Below are positions 6,180-7,527 of a DNA stretch of 7,527 bases, one piece after another; position 1 is the first letter of the stretch, and the number at the start of each line of letters is the position of its first letter. Under the pieces are notes generated by a model, which saw nothing but the letters and a program-made list of their open reading frames with translations, searched no databases and had not been told where the DNA came from. Source of the stretch: Burkholderiales bacterium (lineage in GTDB: Bacteria > Pseudomonadota > Gammaproteobacteria > Burkholderiales > Casimicrobiaceae). The stretch lies in the NCBI GenBank assembly GCA_025935435.1, contig JAICVH010000105.1, positions 1 through 7,527 on the forward strand, written 5' to 3'. The position numbers were made by a program, and so were the translations under genes.

Positions 6180-6707
6180 CTACAAACCGAGCACCGTCCC
6201 GGTCACGCCCGGCTCGCCGCTTTCCCAGATTTCGTCGAAGCGCTCGACGAGCGGCTTCGCACGTTCCGGATCACCGATCGACAGCTTGCCCCCAGGCCGA
6301 TCGACATGGAAGCGATGCACGAAGTGCGTATCGTCGACCAGCAGCAACGGATCCCTCGCGGCGCGCGCGCTCGCCCCGGTGCGGTAGATCTTCACCGCGT
6401 GCGCGTTTCGCAGGAGCAGCGCGGTGACGCGCGCACCCGACGCCTCAATCCAATGCGTGTCATGCACGATGATGTCGAGGCGCGCCCCGGGCATGCGCCG
6501 CAGGTACGACGCGATGGCGTCGGCACGCGCTGCCGCATTCCACCCGCCCCACGACAGATCGACGTCGAACACCTTGATGTGCCGGCGCGCGAGCGCGATC
6601 ACGTCGTCATGTGCGCGGACGATCGCTGCAACGGAGTCGAGCCGCTCCTCGCGCGGCAGCCCCGGTGGCGGCGGCAACGACGTGTCAGGCGGTCGCGAGG
6701 AAGCCAT
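6180..6707 (-). CDS. Small DUF7931-type protein of unknown function
   Basis: A 175-residue cytoplasmic protein without signal peptide or membrane segment. A proline-rich tail (residues 6-18, including PPPPG) precedes a single alpha/beta domain. Visible blocks are HIKVFDVDLSWGGWN (43-57), a strand LDIIVHDTHWIE, a strand LLLVDDTHFVHRFHVD and a C-terminal helix RFDEIWESGEP. This order, especially the closing FDE-x-WE-x-S-x-P helix, resembles the DUF7931 domain from memory, which looks PLD-like but has no HKD catalytic motif here. No function can be assigned. The ATG at 6707 overlaps the end of the upstream oxygenase gene by 23 bases and no later start would keep the domain, so the pair is probably coupled. 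The next gene starts 37 bases after its TAG stop. Confidence 0.78.
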   Translation of the reverse strand: MASSRPPDTSLPPPPGLPREERLDSVAAIVRAHDDVIALARRHIKVFDVDLSWGGWNAAARADAIASYLRRMPGARLDIIVHDTHWIEASGARVTALLLRNAHAVKIYRTGASARAARDPLLLVDDTHFVHRFHVDRPGGKLSIGDPERAKPLVERFDEIWESGEPGVTGTVLGL

Positions 6708-7527
6708 CGCGATACCAGTCGTACAGGAGGGTCAGCGTCGCCGGCGCGAGCGCGGCGACGGCGACCGACGAAAGCTCGCGCCGGTCGGCAAGACGCTGCA
6801 GCGCCGCGCGATCGACGTCCGGCATGGGCGAGTCGTCCCCGTTCAGGTAATACCGGGCGTCATCGTAGAGCAGTTGCGTGCGTCGGTCGAGCCGTATGCC
6901 ACCCGTCTTCGCGCGGCCGACGAACGCCCGCAGCGACACGCGCGGCGGCGGTTCGAACACCACGGTCGCCGCCGGTTCGCTCGCAAAGCGACCGACGAAG
7001 CGAGCGATGTCGTCACCGCTCCACCGGATGCCGTCGAGGGCGCGCGCGAACCCGTTGCGCAAGTCACGAGCGATTCGCGCCGGAGGGCGTGCTGCGCGCA
7101 GGTCCGGGTCCGCGTAGCGACCGGGCACGACGAGGCCGTCGCGCAGGTGATCGACGAACGCCTCGGCGATTTCCTGCAACAGCGGCGCGCGGAAGCCTAT
7201 CGAGCAGGTAATGCAGGCGTCGACGGCGACGCCATCATGGGCGATGTGCGGCGGCAGATACAGCATGTCGCCGGGCACGAGCGTTGCCGAGTGTTGCGGC
7301 GTGAAGCGACGCAGAATGCGCAACGGCGTCGAGGGCCGCAGCGCATGGTCGTCCTGCCGGCCGTAGCGCCAGCGCCGCCGCCCCTGCGTTTGGAGCAGGA
7401 ACACATCGTACGAGTCGACATGCGGACCGACGCCACCGCCGGGGGCCGCATAGCTCACCATGATGTCGTCGAGCCGCGTGTAGGGAATGAACGCGAAGCG
7501 CCTCAGCACGGCGTCGGCGACATCGTC
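6685..7527 (-). CDS. roxA: JmjC/cupin ribosomal oxygenase, RoxA/YcfD type, N-terminus outside window
   Basis: This gene is open through the right edge; 280 codons plus the TGA stop (6685-6687) are present and roughly the first 100 residues are missing. The family uses Fe(II), 2-oxoglutarate and O2; E. coli YcfD/RoxA hydroxylates an arginine of ribosomal protein uL16. Numbering from the first residue in the window, the double-stranded beta-helix core is clear: MVSYAAPGGGVGPHVDSYDVF with the HxD iron ligands H36 and D38, then LLQTQGRRRWRYG, and GDMLYLPPHIAHDG, where H97 is the expected distal iron ligand. The helical and winged-helix-like C-terminal part follows and ends DWYRDGFLATA, so the protein is intact as far as seen. 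All three metal ligands are present. That the substrate is uL16 is inferred from the family. Confidence 0.88.
   Translation of the reverse strand, partial: DDVADAVLRRFAFIPYTRLDDIMVSYAAPGGGVGPHVDSYDVFLLQTQGRRRWRYGRQDDHALRPSTPLRILRRFTPQHSATLVPGDMLYLPPHIAHDGVAVDACITCSIGFRAPLLQEIAEAFVDHLRDGLVVPGRYADPDLRAARPPARIARDLRNGFARALDGIRWSGDDIARFVGRFASEPAATVVFEPPPRVSLRAFVGRAKTGGIRLDRRTQLLYDDARYYLNGDDSPMPDVDRAALQRLADRRELSSVAVAALAPATLTLLYDWYRDGFLATA

Noticed and set aside
4946..6427. A 493-codon open frame on the + strand across the SDR and the start of the cyclase
   Set aside because: It is antisense to two genes with complete conserved motifs, and its protein is arginine/serine-rich with no recognisable domain. 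Long antisense frames are expected at this GC content. The same applies to the + strand frame at 6306-7211.

Overview
The window is high-GC, almost gap-free bacterial DNA. Codon use and gene families look like a Burkholderiales-type betaproteobacterium (Burkholderia, Paraburkholderia or Caballeronia). This is an inference from style and content: no rRNA or other diagnostic marker is present. No mobile element, CRISPR array, tRNA or rRNA gene is visible.

Layout. The left edge (1-174, + strand) holds the last 57 codons of a short, E. coli-type purC (SAICAR synthetase). Everything else is on the - strand and converges on purC. Read in the direction of transcription, from the right edge to the left: a JmjC/cupin oxygenase of the RoxA/YcfD type, cut by the window edge; a small DUF7931-type protein whose start overlaps it by 23 nt; an NmrA-like atypical SDR; a 1080-residue class III nucleotidyl cyclase with a P-loop ATPase core and a helical-repeat C-terminal half; and two tandem alpha/beta hydrolases. 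Gene gaps are 37 nt, 4 nt, about 22 nt and a 1-nt overlap, so the SDR, cyclase and hydrolases look like one transcription unit, possibly read through from roxA.

Most interesting point. The cyclase and the first hydrolase meet at a junction that ordinary initiation does not explain. Recognisable hydrolase sequence (the strand before the oxyanion-hole HG) runs upstream of the only usable start codon, a GTG, right up to the cyclase stop codon. A +1 shift at that stop joins the two in frame as one protein of about 1338 residues. The site reads GGG TAT CTG TGA, one base different from the E. coli prfB (release factor 2) programmed +1 frameshift site GGG TAT CTT TGA. This could be a programmed shift, a recent one-base insertion in a fused gene, or a sequencing error. 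The changed base weakens the prfB analogy.

The two hydrolases are ungapped paralogues at a constant offset of 983 nt, about 49% identical by hand count. They have diverged in address and active site: the distal copy has a lipoprotein-type signal and an altered nucleophile elbow (AVSLG), while the proximal copy keeps the canonical GVSLG but lacks its own N-terminus. A working picture, as inference only, is a nucleotide-signalling module (redox-type SDR, cyclase/ATPase, hydrolases) placed between housekeeping genes (roxA on one side, purC on the other).
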